Of a stretch of 64,000 bases of DNA, positions 36,201 to 46,799 are shown piece after piece; position 1 is the first letter of the stretch; every line of letters begins with the position of its first letter. The stretch is from the NCBI RefSeq assembly GCF_000005505.3, contig NC_016133.3:19220001-19284000 (forward strand). Reading direction: 5' to 3'. The notes under the pieces were generated by a model. The model was not told where the DNA came from. It searched no databases and saw only the letters and a list, made by a program, of their open reading frames with translations. Both the position numbers and the translations under genes were made by a program. Source of the DNA: Brachypodium distachyon (Eukaryota; Streptophyta; Magnoliopsida; Poales; Poaceae).

Positions 36201-39016
36201 AATGCAGCTTGATGATTTTGTGCAATCTTTAGGTAGAAAGAATGTGCCAATAAAATCCCTTTTGCTTGATCAGGTATAAATGTTAAGCTACATGCTCTGC
36301 TCAAACTGCTCCGGTCTAAATCTATTCATATTATATATTCAGATATGGTATCAAATCAAGCTTAGCTTCCTGATTGCCAAGTGTTATTAAACAACTAAAG
36401 AAATATCTTGCCTCCATTTTAAAGTATCTCTAAACCTGAAGGCACCTTTTTTTAAGAATAAACCTGAAAGGCACTGATTCACTTTTTTATCCAAACAGTC
36501 GATGTGGTTTAATATGAATATATGATCATAAACTGTAGATGCGTCAGTAACACACAGCCAATTCTTTTTTATTGCTATTGTAAAGGTAAGCATATTACAC
36601 AAAAACCTTCGAATTATGCCAATGCTTTACACCTCCTTTTGTTAAAAAAATATCTTTGCAGAGCATTATGTCAGGAATTGGCAACTGGATTGCAGATGAG
36701 GTGCTTTATCTGGTCAGTTTCCCTCACATTGCTAGAACTGCTTGCTGAACAAAATTCTAAGAAGCCATTAATTTTATATCTATGTACCCTTTGTATTGTT
36801 ACCTACTGTGCAGAACATATTATAATTCATTAATTCTACTTTAGTGAAGTGTTTTCTTACCAAAGTCATACATATGAAGATAAGGCGTAGGTATCATGTT
36901 TCTTTTGGGCAAAATAGCCAATAGACCATAGTTACTCTTCACACACAAGTGTCACTTCTTCCCCCCCACGAGCAAATTCTTAGTCATGTCAGTTTGTATG
37001 AATATCGCAAGAATTATTATGTCACTTGACTGGAAAAAGGTGGCAAGCTATTAAGCACTCACTGTGTAGTAGTACTTGAATTTTATGAAGACGCTTATGT
37101 GACCCTGGAAGCAGAATAGTTATTTCAATGTTACAAAAGAAATATACACATAACCAATAGAGGCTAACCGCAATATATCCTGGAGACAAATTGCAAGTAT
37201 TTTTGGGTACTGCATCGAAGCTGTTATGGATGCTTTCTGGGGACAGCCGTACAGCTGCAGACCCAATCCCATGGTTGTGCCTGTAATCACTTCGGTGTCT
37301 ATGGTAAAGCTGGATCAGGTGGAACATGGCTTATCCTTGGCAGCAAAGAAAGTCCAATTTTCTTTAGGGAAGTTATCTCCATCTATTAGGATGTTATTTC
37401 TTATCTTGAAGTCACATTTACTCCACTGTATAAATGAAATATAGTTTATATTAAGGATCATCAAGAAGTACTACAGAATATTACCTCAAACTTGCCCTTC
37501 AGGGACATCCGAGAAAATTACCTTAAACTTGAGTGAGCCACTAGTAATACATCCAGGGACAAGGGTGGGCCTTGTTATCCCTTTTGCTTTAATGTTGATT
37601 CCAGTCGCTATCTCCATGCACCTCCTTCAAATACCTGTGCCCATACGTTTGAGTATCTACAGTTTTACAGAACTGCTATATTATTATGTGATGCCATTTT
37701 GGTGTAAATCTTAAAGTTTCACTTTCCGCTTGATTTGGATATAGGCGAGGATCCATCCTATGCAAACTGCATCGAAGATATCGAAGGAGAAATACAAGGC
37801 ACTCCATCGGTGTATTAAAGAGGTTAGTCCATGATTGGTCTCAAGAGTTACCTTTGCTGGAAATGTATTTCAGCTGCCAAATTTCAGAAAATTCGGAATG
37901 TCTACATGTTGGTCACTTTGTTATGCTTGTGCATGTGCTTGCACAGAAACTTGCACTGAATTAAGGCTGTAGGAGTCTGCTTTACCTGTACAAAACTTAA
38001 TCCGGTGCAAAGAAAAACTACTGACATTTATAGCCAAATGGAGTAGCATTGATACCATTCTATTTATTGTGCATGGTATTTTGGTAAGAATTTTGTTTAT
38101 GTTTATCACTCTTTGCCTGCCTCTGGCAATCGTTCCATAGGTGATTGAAAAGTCTGTTGAAGTTGGTGCTGATAGCAGTGAATTTCCACAAGACTGGATA
38201 TTTCATTCTAGGGAGAAGAAACCCGGCAAGGCCTTTGTGGATGGTCTGATAATATTCTCCCCCTCTTCTTTTTTCCTTATTTTCTGGTGCATGTGGTATG
38301 TTTGAGTTGTTTAGCAGTGTTGAAAGTTTTTGAATTGTCGCATGCAGGGAAGAAAATTGACTTCATTACAGTAGGTGGTAGGGTAAGTATGAGACTGAAG
38401 TCACTGTATCATACCTTTTTGGTGCACTCTATTTCTTCAGACTTGTTCTTAATAGCACTTCTTTGTTCAGACTTCGGCGTATGTTCCGGAGCTGCAGATG
38501 TTGGATGGGGCTGATGCAGTCGCAGAAAACAGATGTAAGAGAAGGAAAGAGAAACTAGAGAAAAAAGATGATACAACTTTGAAGAAAGGCCCAAGGGCTC
38601 CAAAAGAAAATAAAAAGACTGCGAAGGCAATGACTGTTGATGACGAGGAGGAAGATAATCCAGTAAAGCAAAGGGCAAAAGCAGCAAAACCCACCAAGAG
38701 GGGAAGGAAGCCAATGCAAGTAGCAAAAGCATCATCTAATAAGGCTGTAAGTAGTAGTACTCACGACAATGAAGCCGACGAGGAGGATCAAGATGACGAG
38801 GAAGCTTCGAAACCAGCAAAGAGGGGAAGGAAGCAACCAGCGACGGGCTCATCAAACAAAGATGATTGTTCTCCAGATACTGGTAACGATGGCAAGGTAG
38901 AGGCAAAGCCAGGGAAGAGGAGGGGTCAGAAGCAGCCAGCAGCGGAGGTAAAGAGCTTGCCAGACAATGAAGAGACTGCCGTCCCAGCAAAGAGGCCACA
39001 AAGGAAGAAGCGGTAA
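33297..39016 (+). CDS. FPG: Formamidopyrimidine-DNA glycosylase/AP lyase (plant Fpg/Nei), 10 exons, 448 aa
   Basis: Bifunctional base-excision repair enzyme removing oxidised purines such as 8-oxoG and FapyG, then cutting the abasic strand. Exons, all with GT/AG borders, are 33297-33525, 34299-34350, 35390-35447, 35984-36052, 36148-36273, 36662-36712, 37745-37822, 38141-38243, 38348-38382 and 38471-39016. Met1 is followed by the catalytic PELPEVE; Pro2 is the Schiff-base nucleophile and Glu3 the acid. KGKNLW carries the conserved Lys. The H2TH DNA-binding helix is at SIMSGIGNWIADEVLYLARI. The C-terminal finger is the zincless plant type (VGGRTSAYVPELQ, no Cys4). The last ~150 residues form a Lys/Arg/Glu-rich tail with KRGRK AT-hook-like repeats. 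All splice phases agree and there is no stop, so the gene looks functional. A Stowaway MITE lies in intron 2. Confidence 0.96.
33701..33725. repeat. GT/GC dinucleotide microsatellite in FPG intron 1
   Basis: (GT)5 is followed by (GC)7 and then AC, an alternating purine-pyrimidine tract that could adopt Z-DNA. Confidence 0.9.
34708..34943. mobile_element. Stowaway MITE in FPG intron 2, 236 bp
   Basis: Long near-perfect inverted repeats begin CTCCCTCCGTCCCTAATTAA and continue through GGCGCCGGC and TTTTTGCAAAGAAACCC. TA duplications lie at 34706-34707 and 34944-34945. The inner arms share GCAGTCCACGTT motifs, so the whole element can fold into a hairpin. Confidence 0.94.
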
Positions 39017-39273
39017 AGAGTGGAGACTAGGTTGAACTTCTCCGGGGCGTGTGAAATTATCTTTAGCTAGTAGCTGTTGTGGTGCACTGCAGAATTGGTA
39101 GATAACTTCCAGGCAGGAAGCCTGAACTTCTGCTTGGTCCTTGATCGAAGCCAAATCGTGGCCCGTTTGTTGTTTATAATCAGATCGAAGCTTCTGGTTT
39201 TCACGTGTGAGATGTGAAACTTAGCTGTGAATATGTCATCTCCATTTTGGCTGCTGAAGGTTCAATTTACCTT

Positions 39274-39332
39274 TGAAATACCTTCGAAGAGAAAAACCCA
39301 CTTTTGAAATACCTTCGAAGAGAAAACCCCAC
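39274..39332. repeat. ~30-bp tandem duplication downstream of FPG
   Basis: CTTTGAAATACCTTCGAAGA is repeated twice with GAAAAACCCA/GAAAACCCCA tails. Confidence 0.8.
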
Positions 39333-39419
39333 CTTCGCTATCCTATTTTTTAAAAATAATACAAATGATTTAATTATTTTTGAAAATAATACGTGTTTTT
39401 CACAATTTTCAAAAATAAT

Positions 39420-39530
39420 ACGCTCTCGGTTTGGGCCAAACCGATTTGCTCCAGTCGGCCTGGCTGAAGCCGATTAGTTCCAGTTGGTCTGGACGAAGCT
39501 GATTAGTTTCAATTGTTGTCGCCCAAACCG
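39420..39530. repeat. 29-bp-period minisatellite, left arm
   Basis: About three units with consensus close to CCGATTAGTTCCAGTTGGTC plus TGG(G/A)CGAAG. They are complementary to the four-unit block in the right arm. Confidence 0.8.
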
Positions 39531-39912
39531 ATTGGAACTAATTAGCTTCCCCAAGCTACTTAGTTGCATGATCAATGCATGTTTAAATGGACGTAGCTTG
39601 TGTTTCGTCCACAAACCCAACAATTCGACTGAAATTAAATCACGACTGAAATTAAGAGAGCAAATTAACAGAAGCTGGTTACAGAACTATGGCATGATTG
39701 GACTGAAATTGAAAATTAAGAGAGCAAATAGTTCAATCGTGCCTTAATTTCCGTCCAATCGTGCTTCGGTTCTGTAACCACCTTTTGTTAATTTGCTCTC
39801 TTAATTTCAGTCTTCCTTTAATTTCAGTCGAATTGTTGGGTTTGTGAACGAAACACAAGCTACGTCCATTTAAACATGCATTGATCATGCAACTAAATAG
39901 CTTGGGGAAGCT

Positions 39913-40794
39913 TGTTGTAGTAAAATAAAACCATTATATGGGCCGGGCCGTAAATCTTACGTGGCGACGACTAATTAACATTTTCCTTGCGTGAGTCAAG
40001 ATGCCCACGTGGCGCAGTCAATCCTGCGTGGCAATGGAAGACAACTCAACAAGTCAAGCCTCTCATGCCATCGTCAAAAGATGAAATGAGTTAGAGTAGG
40101 GGCAAGAAAGATCTAGGGATGAGGCTTTTAGTCCACGGTGGACCATGGACCACCCTTCACTTCTCCCACATGGTGCACACAAAAGATATGGACCAAGGAG
40201 CTACTTTTACCAATTTGCCCCCACTTTTCTCTCTCCCTCAAGGGTAGCCATGGTCTCTTGTCATGGACCCCTAGGTTATAAATACCCTCCATGGGGGCAT
40301 GTATCATTCACTCTCAACTTGAATAAACTCAAGGGGAGAGGGATAGAGTGCTCCCTCTAAGGTTCGCTCTCGAGCGCCGCTCTCGACTAAAAGTCGACAG
40401 GCCTCGAGGAAGCCTTCTAGGGGACTCTAGTTTCGAGACTCCAAGCTAATCTTGGTTAGCATGGGCTCGAAGGAGAAGTGGTTTGGTTAGAGTTCTGAGG
40501 GTATCCTAACCTCGATACTTGGAAAGACGCGTTCGGTCCAAGTACGAGGCGGCCTCGACGAATCTCACGCTAAAGGTGACTTGGGAAGATCCGCTCGGCC
40601 CAAGCACTTGGCTAACAACCCCCTCGAAGCCTTTCCTAACATAGGATTAAGTCGTACCCGCAGGGTCGACCGAACCTATTCAAAAAATATCAACGTGTCA
40701 ACTTGTCCAAGTGTACGGTGACCTTCGTTATACCCGCACTTGTGCCATCGAGCATTGGCACCCCTTACTCTAATTGTTGTCGAGAACAACAACA
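39913..40794 (+). repeat. 5' LTR of the gypsy element (882 bp)
   Basis: Collinear with 51845-52747. Contains TATAAATACC near 40278, a probable promoter. It lacks the ~25-bp segment AAGGCCGGCGTACATGTCC found near the end of the 3' LTR. Confidence 0.93.
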
Positions 40795-40795
40795 A

Positions 40796-40807
40796 TGGCG
40801 CCGACCT
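40796..40807 (+). promoter_or_regulatory. Primer binding site of the gypsy element
   Basis: TGGCGCCGACCT begins two bases after the LTR end. TGGCGCC is a frequent plant gypsy PBS core. Confidence 0.75.
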
Positions 40808-40837
40808 TAGGGAACCCTCGCCGCAATTGAAGATTTA

Positions 40838-42494
40838 ATGACCCCGACGAAGCCTACTTCACCAGGTGCCCAACTTGCCACAAAGTCTACACGGTTGCAA
40901 ACAAAGAAAGCAAGTGCCTCGGGGGGTCCCGAGGAAAAAGGAATCCTCATCAATCCGGACACAAGCATGGTCGCTACGACTGAGGTCGTTGTCGCCTCTT
41001 CGCTCCCGACCGTCCCGAAAGGAATCGAGGTGCTCGAAACCGTCGTAGGCGGTCCCTCGACACTCACCGACGTGGTGGCAAGGATCGGCGAGCTGCCTAC
41101 GGTTGTCGCCCCTGCAGGGTATGCGACACTCGGCATGCCTCGCTCGATGGGCTTCGCGCCACCTTCCCGACAACCGGTAGTGACCTTGCCCTCGGAACCT
41201 ACAAGAGGAAACAACGTGGCGTCAGGAGGATCCGCGCCGGAAAACCAAGGAGTCCCAGCCTACGACCCTTCCAACCCGGGATTGCCTCCTCTAGCGCTCG
41301 CCGCGATCGCCCATGGAGCTCCTTGGTGTCATCCTTATTGGGGGGCTTCCGCCGCAAGGCGCTCTCCAAGTCGCGCACGCTCAACACCAAGCCCCGCAAG
41401 CGCCCCTTGCTCCCCCTGTCGGGGTCGAGCAGGGTGGCAACCAGGTACCGCCTCAAGTTGCGCCTCGCGGGGAACGAGACCCAAGCGTGCATGGGAATAA
41501 GCAAGTGGCGGAGTCCGTAGCCCGTGCCGACAGCGAAAGGAATTCCCGTCGACGCTCCGACCCCTCAAGAAAACGCCGAGATCATTCTCCAAGCGACCCC
41601 TTTAGCAACGAAAGCGACTCCGACGAGGAGGACCTCGCCACTGAAGGAACCGGAAGAACCAGCCGACTTGCAACCCGCTCACGCGGGAGATCCAAGACGT
41701 GTCTTTTCCACCAAGGTTCAAGCCGCCTACAATACGGCCATACGACGGGGAGTCAAATCCTCTTCAGTTCTTGGATGTCTACTCCACCACCATACGGGCC
41801 GCCGGGGGAGGTCCCGTCGAGATGTGCAACCTCTTTCCGCTCGCGCTCACCGGGATGGCGCAAACTTGGTTTTATAACCTGCGGAAGAACTCCGTGCACT
41901 CGTGGGAGCGCCTCCAAGAGGTCTTCATCGCCAACTTTCAGGGAAACTTCAAAGAACCCGTGCAGGCTCACGAGCTATACGCCGTGAAACAAAAGCCGGA
42001 GGAATCACTTCGAACCTTCTTCCATCGCTTTGTGAAGGTACGAAGCCAAATCGCCAACCCACCGTCGACCACCGTAATCAGCATGCATGCAAGGTCTTCT
42101 CCAAGGAGAAGTGAATCGGGCCCTAAGTCGCAACCCTCCGAAGACGACCGAGGAGCTCTATCGAATCTTGCAAGAATACGCTCAGGGCGAAGACGGGGAC
42201 ATTGCCAAAAAGGACGCGCCGCGCGCCGCTTCCGAAAGAACTCCCTCGCCCGACAAACCCCCTGCGCCCACTTCGTCTTCCAAGAAGAAGAGGAGGTGGG
42301 GGAAAAAGGCCCCCGGCGACCAAGCTCGGAAGATCTTTGTCGTCGAAGGACAAGCATCGTCCCAAAAGACTTGGCAACCCAAGAAGCGACCTCGCCCCGC
42401 CGAGGGAGGAACTGGAAGATGCCTCATCCACAACTCGGCAAGCCAGAGCACCGAAGAGTGCAACACTCTCATCGCGGCTCACGAAGAGTTCTAG
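40838..42494 (+). pseudogene. Gypsy gag, frameshifted
   Basis: The frame from 40838 (MTPTKPTSPGAQLATKSTRL) shifts near 41320 (to GALQVAHAQHQAPQ and a Ser/Arg-rich segment). It shifts back near 41699 for the retrotransposon gag core (FPPRFKPPTIRPYDGESNPL, MAQTWFYNLRKNSVHSW, FIANFQGNF). It changes again near 42070 to end QSTEECNTLIAAHEEF with a stop at 42492-42494. The CRLIHNS-type end (CLIHNSASQSTEEC) is the usual His/Cys region. Confidence 0.82.
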
Positions 42495-42675
42495 GCATGA
42501 ATGCAAGCCCGGTGCAAGGATGAGAAGACAGCCGAGGCTCCACGCCCCGCCAACGTCCTTGTCGCTGACCAGCCACCTAAGGAGGATAACCTCCCGTTTC
42601 AGGAACCCGTGCATCACGTCGGCGTGATGCTCGGGGGCTCCGCCATGGGACGGGGATCGAAGCGGCAACGCATGT

Positions 42676-43823
42676 AGTATGGTCGCGAAGTCAACGTCGT
42701 GGGAACCTTCACCCCGACACCACCACCCAAGTGGGTGAGCGTGCCAATTGCCTTCGCCGAGGAAGACGCCAAGGGTATACGCTTCCCACATGACGACGCC
42801 CTCTTTGTGACAGCGATCGTCGCCAATTGTGAGCTGAAGAAGATTCTTGTGGATGGCGGAAGCTCCGCTGACATCCTATATCTGAGCACGTTGAAGAAGC
42901 TGATGGAACCACGAGGGGGATACAAGAACGGCTCGCTGCAGCCATCCCTTTATCCCCTCACCGGCTTCGTGCTAGGGAAGTACATTCAGCCGCTCGGACA
43001 AATTGAGCTCCTCACGACCTTCGGAGACGCCACAAATCATCGAACTGAGCTCGTGCGCTTTGACGTGGTGGATATGGAGGCCTCCTTTAACGCCCTCCTC
43101 GGGAGGACGACGCTAAACCGTCTCTGCGCCGCCATCCACCACAACTTCTTGTGCATGAAGATCCTGGGCCCGAAGGGCGTGATAACAGTCCGCGGCGAGC
43201 AATCAAACGATACGAAGACACTCTACCGCCATGAGACCAAGTGCGCCGAAAAGGGAGAATCCTCCAAGAGTATTAACATGCATTCAAACGCGGGAGCATC
43301 CGAAACCGATCGCCCGAAGCGCTACATCCCTAAGCTCCTCCCCGAAGGAGAACTCAAGGAAATACGCGTCTCGCGGACGGTAAAGATTGGAGCCGACCTC
43401 CCGATTAAACTCAAGGAAGAACTCGTCGACCTACTTCAAAAGAATTCCGATCTCTTCGCTTGGTCACCTTCCAACATGGGAGGAGTCCCGCGCGACGTCA
43501 TGGAGCATCTCCTCGCGGTGAGACCCGACAAAGCTCCCGTAAAGCAAAAGCTTCGGAAGCTCTCCACCAAGCGAAGTGAAGTCATCAAGCAACAAATCGC
43601 CAAACTCTGCCACACCGGGCTCATCCGAGAAGTTTGGCACCCCGAATGGTTAGCCAATCCGGCCTTGGTAAAGAAAGCCAACGACAAGTGGCGAATGTGT
43701 GTCAACTTTACCGACTTGAACAAGGCGTGCCCCAAGGACGACTACCCGCTCCCTCGGATTGACCAACTGGTCGACTCCACGGCGGGATGCGAAAGGTTGA
43801 GCTTCTTGGACGCCTATTCAGGA
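42676..43823 (+). pseudogene. Gypsy protease and N-terminal reverse transcriptase
   Basis: An in-frame TAG at 42675-42677 cuts it off from the preceding gag-pol linker; the first Met is 42699. The protease active site is LVDGGSSADILY (DGGS-type), followed by FNALLGRTTLN. The RT fingers run PVKQKLRKLS, IREVWHPEWLANPALVKK, WRMCVNFTDLNKACPKDDYP and SFLDAYSG. The palm with the catalytic YxDD is missing. At 43821 the DNA repeats 43737-43756 exactly and then resumes in the RT thumb. Confidence 0.86.
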
Positions 43824-43840
43824 CGACTACCCGCTCCCTC

Positions 43841-44876
43841 CGCAAGTATGGTATGAAGCTCAATCCGGAGAAATGTGCATTCGGAGTTCGAGGAGGAAAA
43901 CTCTTGGGCTTTCTTGTCTCTCAACGAAGGATCGAGGCCAACCCGGAAAAAATCCGGGCCATCCTTGAGATGGAGCCTCCTCGCTCCGTCAAAGATGTGC
44001 AGCGCCTAGCGGGAAGAATTGCGGCCTTGGGACGATTCGTCGCCCAGTCAACCGAGAATAGTCTTCCTTTTTTCAAAGCCTTGAGAAGTCTCGACCACTT
44101 TGGACCGACGAAGCTCAAAGGGCCTTCAAAGAACTCAAGACCTATTTGTCGACCCCTCCACTTCTCACGAGCCCAAAGCAGGGGGAGCCTTCGCTCCTAT
44201 ACCTTGCCACGACCCCGGTCGCCGTAAGTGCAGCATAGGTCAAGGAAGAAGACGGGTCACAAGTCCTGGCTAACTTCATGGCCGAGTGGCACACTTCACT
44301 AGTCCCGCCCGAAGAAATCACATCCAAGACCGAGCCCTCCAAACCACATTGGATAGTGAGGTTCGATGGCTCCAAGTGCCTCGACAATGCGGAGACTGGA
44401 GTCGTACTCATCAGCCTGAAGACAAGATCTTGGAGTGCGCCGCCCATCTTGACATTAATGCCACCAACAATATGGCAGAATATGAGGCGCTCCTTCTCGG
44501 ACTTCGATTGGCCAAGGCCATGGGGGTTCGACGCCTTCTCATCCAAGGAGACTCGCAACTGGTGATAAACCAAATGGACAAGTCATATCAATGACTTGAC
44601 GAAAGGATGAAGAAGTATGTCGAAGAGCTTCGCAAGATGGAACGTTATTTCCTAGGCATGGAGGCGCGACACCTTCCACGAGGAGAAAATCACCTGGCCG
44701 ACAAGTTAGCCCGAACGGCCGGTTCCAAAGATATGCTGCCACCCGGTGCATTATTCGAAGTAATAATTCGCGCCCCGTCCATAAAGGAAGAAGCTGATAC
44801 CCTTGACGAAACCTCAATGACCAACATGGTCGTCGATAGTCAACCTTCTTGCGTGACTCCAATTATCTACGCCTAG
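43841..44876 (+). pseudogene. Gypsy RT thumb/connection and RNase H, frameshifted
   Basis: It resumes with LRKYGMKLNPEKCAFGVRGG, GFLVSQRRIEANPEKI and VQRLAGRIAALGRFV. RNase H is in two phases: FDGSK in one, NNMAEYEALLLGLRLAKAMG and IQGDSQLVINQ in another. A stop follows at 44592-44594. The same phase reopens with HLPRGENHLADKLAR and ends at 44876. Confidence 0.82.
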
Positions 44877-45172
44877 AAAGGTGAGGTGGACAAAGAAGCA
44901 GAAGGCCCAAACGCCAAAACTCTGCTTGCAAAAGTCGGGTTGTACGTCCTACTCGACGGCATCCCACACAAGAAGGGCATCGCCGCTTTGCTTAAATGCA
45001 TGCCCTTGACCAAGGAGCCAAACTCCTAGCCAAGGTCTACTCGGGAATATGCGGCGACCATCTTGCGCCAGGCGCGACCTTGACAAAAGCCTTGCACTAG
45101 AGGTTCTATCGGGCAACGATGATGCAAAGCCCAAACCCAAGGAGAAAATCACCTGGCCTGCTCCCGAGTGCT

Positions 45173-45545
45173 CGGGTCAAGCCTAGTCTCGACACGACCT
45201 CAGGGACGCACCTTAGGAAGCCTAGTTTCGAGGTTCCGGGTCATCTAGTACGGCCTCGACTCGAAGTAGAAGGATTGGGTTAGAGTCTTGACGGTATCCT
45301 AACCTCACTACTTGGGAAGACGAGTTCGGCCCAAGTCTAGGGCGGCCCCGAAAGAGCTCTCTCTATAAGTGACTTGGGAAGACGAGCAAGCACTTGGTTA
45401 ACGACCCCCTCGAAGTCTCTCCTAACATAGGACTAAGTCGTGTCCGCGGGGTCGACCGAACCTATTCAAAAAAATATAGCCCGATGAAATGGCTATTTGC
45501 CCGCAACAATTATATGGGCCGGGCCGTAAATCCTAGATGGCATAA
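45173..45545 (+). repeat. LTR-derived segment inside the gypsy element
   Basis: 45180-45480 matches LTR positions about 40420-40690 (GGGTTAGAGTCTTGACGGTA, TAACATAGGACTAAGTCGTG and GGTCGACCGAACCTATTCAA landmarks). 45510-45545 then matches the LTR start (TTATATGGGCCGGGCCGTAA). The order is late LTR part, then early LTR part, between RNase H and the integrase remnant. The segment is preceded by GGAGAAAATCACCTGGCC (45142-45159), an exact copy of 44684-44701. Confidence 0.75.
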
Positions 45546-45657
45546 TCAATTGCCACTTCTCCGAGAAGATCAAGGCATAAATACTTGTCACTTCTCCGAG
45601 AAGGTCAAGGCATAAACACTTCCCTGAAGGATTTGTGTCGCAAGTCATCCAAAAGTT

Positions 45658-46191
45658 TTGGGAAAAATGTCATTTCACCGAAATGATGTCCCGCAAGAAT
45701 TAGACTCCAAGGAATTCATAAAATTTTGCGACCATCTGGAAGATGAAAGTACACTTCACCTCCGTGGCTTATCTGAAGACAAACGGCATAGTCAAAAGAG
45801 CCAATGGACTCACCCAAGCGGTCAAAAGTATGATAAGCAAAGAGGAGTGCGAGCCAATAGGCCCGTCAAAGCTGTGGTTTGTGGAATACACACCTCCGCG
45901 AGCCACTCCATAGGCCGGACACCTTCATTTTGGGTGCATAGGAGCAAAAGCAATGCTCTCGGTCGAAGTCGGGCGCCATGCGCTCACTTCAAGAGGAAAG
46001 GGCTCCAAGAAACCATCGCCCTCACCTTCGTGAAAAATGAACAGCATCAAATCGAGGAAACTCTCGACGAAGACCTCATGAAAAATGCACCTATAAGCAA
46101 AGTGCAACTCGCTTATACAAAACAAGGGTACGAGAACGATTCTCCTCCGAGAAGACCTCAACCCGAAACTCTAGCACGAGCTCGTCCCTAA
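45658..46191 (+). pseudogene. Decayed gypsy integrase
   Basis: This frame of about 177 residues keeps the order of a gypsy integrase: DSKEFIKFCDHL (around the second catalytic Asp), a shifted middle, a SIGRTPSFWVHRSKS stretch resembling TGxTPFxLVYGxEA, and a C-terminal KGLQETIALTFVKNE. The catalytic Glu region is not intact. Confidence 0.6.
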
Positions 46192-46529
46192 GTGGGAAGT
46201 ACCTTGCCGCATCGCGGCCAAGAGGGACATGAAGAGAGCACGCGTGCCATCCTGAAAGCATAAAGAGATAACTCCTCATCAATGCCTGGAGCTGGCAATG
46301 AGCTGCCACTTCTATGCCTAAAAAGGCCGAAGTAACCAAGGATGCGCCTCCGACCCTTCGGACAAGTATAAGTGCCAAGCCAGCCATCTTCGCCAAGGGA
46401 TACAAGCGCCCTCGAGGCCATGTCCTCAAAAAGGAAGGGAAAGGGATGTGAGCACAATCATCCTTGGAAAAAATAAGGTAGCACATTATCATATGTGTTA
46501 CCTTGGCATGCGTGGTCACTCAAAAGAGG

Positions 46530-46790
46530 CTCACCATCGCCGAAAGGAAAAACCTTGTCACGGGGCATCGCCGCGAAAGGTTAGTCCTCCTCGTGGAGAG
46601 TTGCTACCCAAGTGCCGCTCTCCAAACTTATCATGGGAAGCCTACACCAGCCTAGGTATTTCCCATGCGGCATCACCGCAAAGGAGAACCTTATCAAGAG
46701 GCACCCCCGCGAAAGGAAAATCCTCCTCAAAAAGAGTTGCTGCCCCAGTGCCGTTCGCCAAGGAATGCTAGGAGGCCTACGTTGGCTCAA
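46530..46790 (+). repeat. Imperfect ~135-bp direct duplication in the gypsy non-coding part
   Basis: Two copies share CATCGCCGCGAAAGG/CACCCCCGCGAAAGG, CCTCCTC, AGAGTTGCTRCCC and CAGTGCCG/AAGTGCCG landmarks. Confidence 0.6.
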
Positions 46791-46799
46791 AGCATGTCC

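Noticed and set aside
45658..46191. Possible novel 177-residue gene
   Set aside because: Residue order matches a decayed gypsy integrase, and it lies in the expected place after RNase H.
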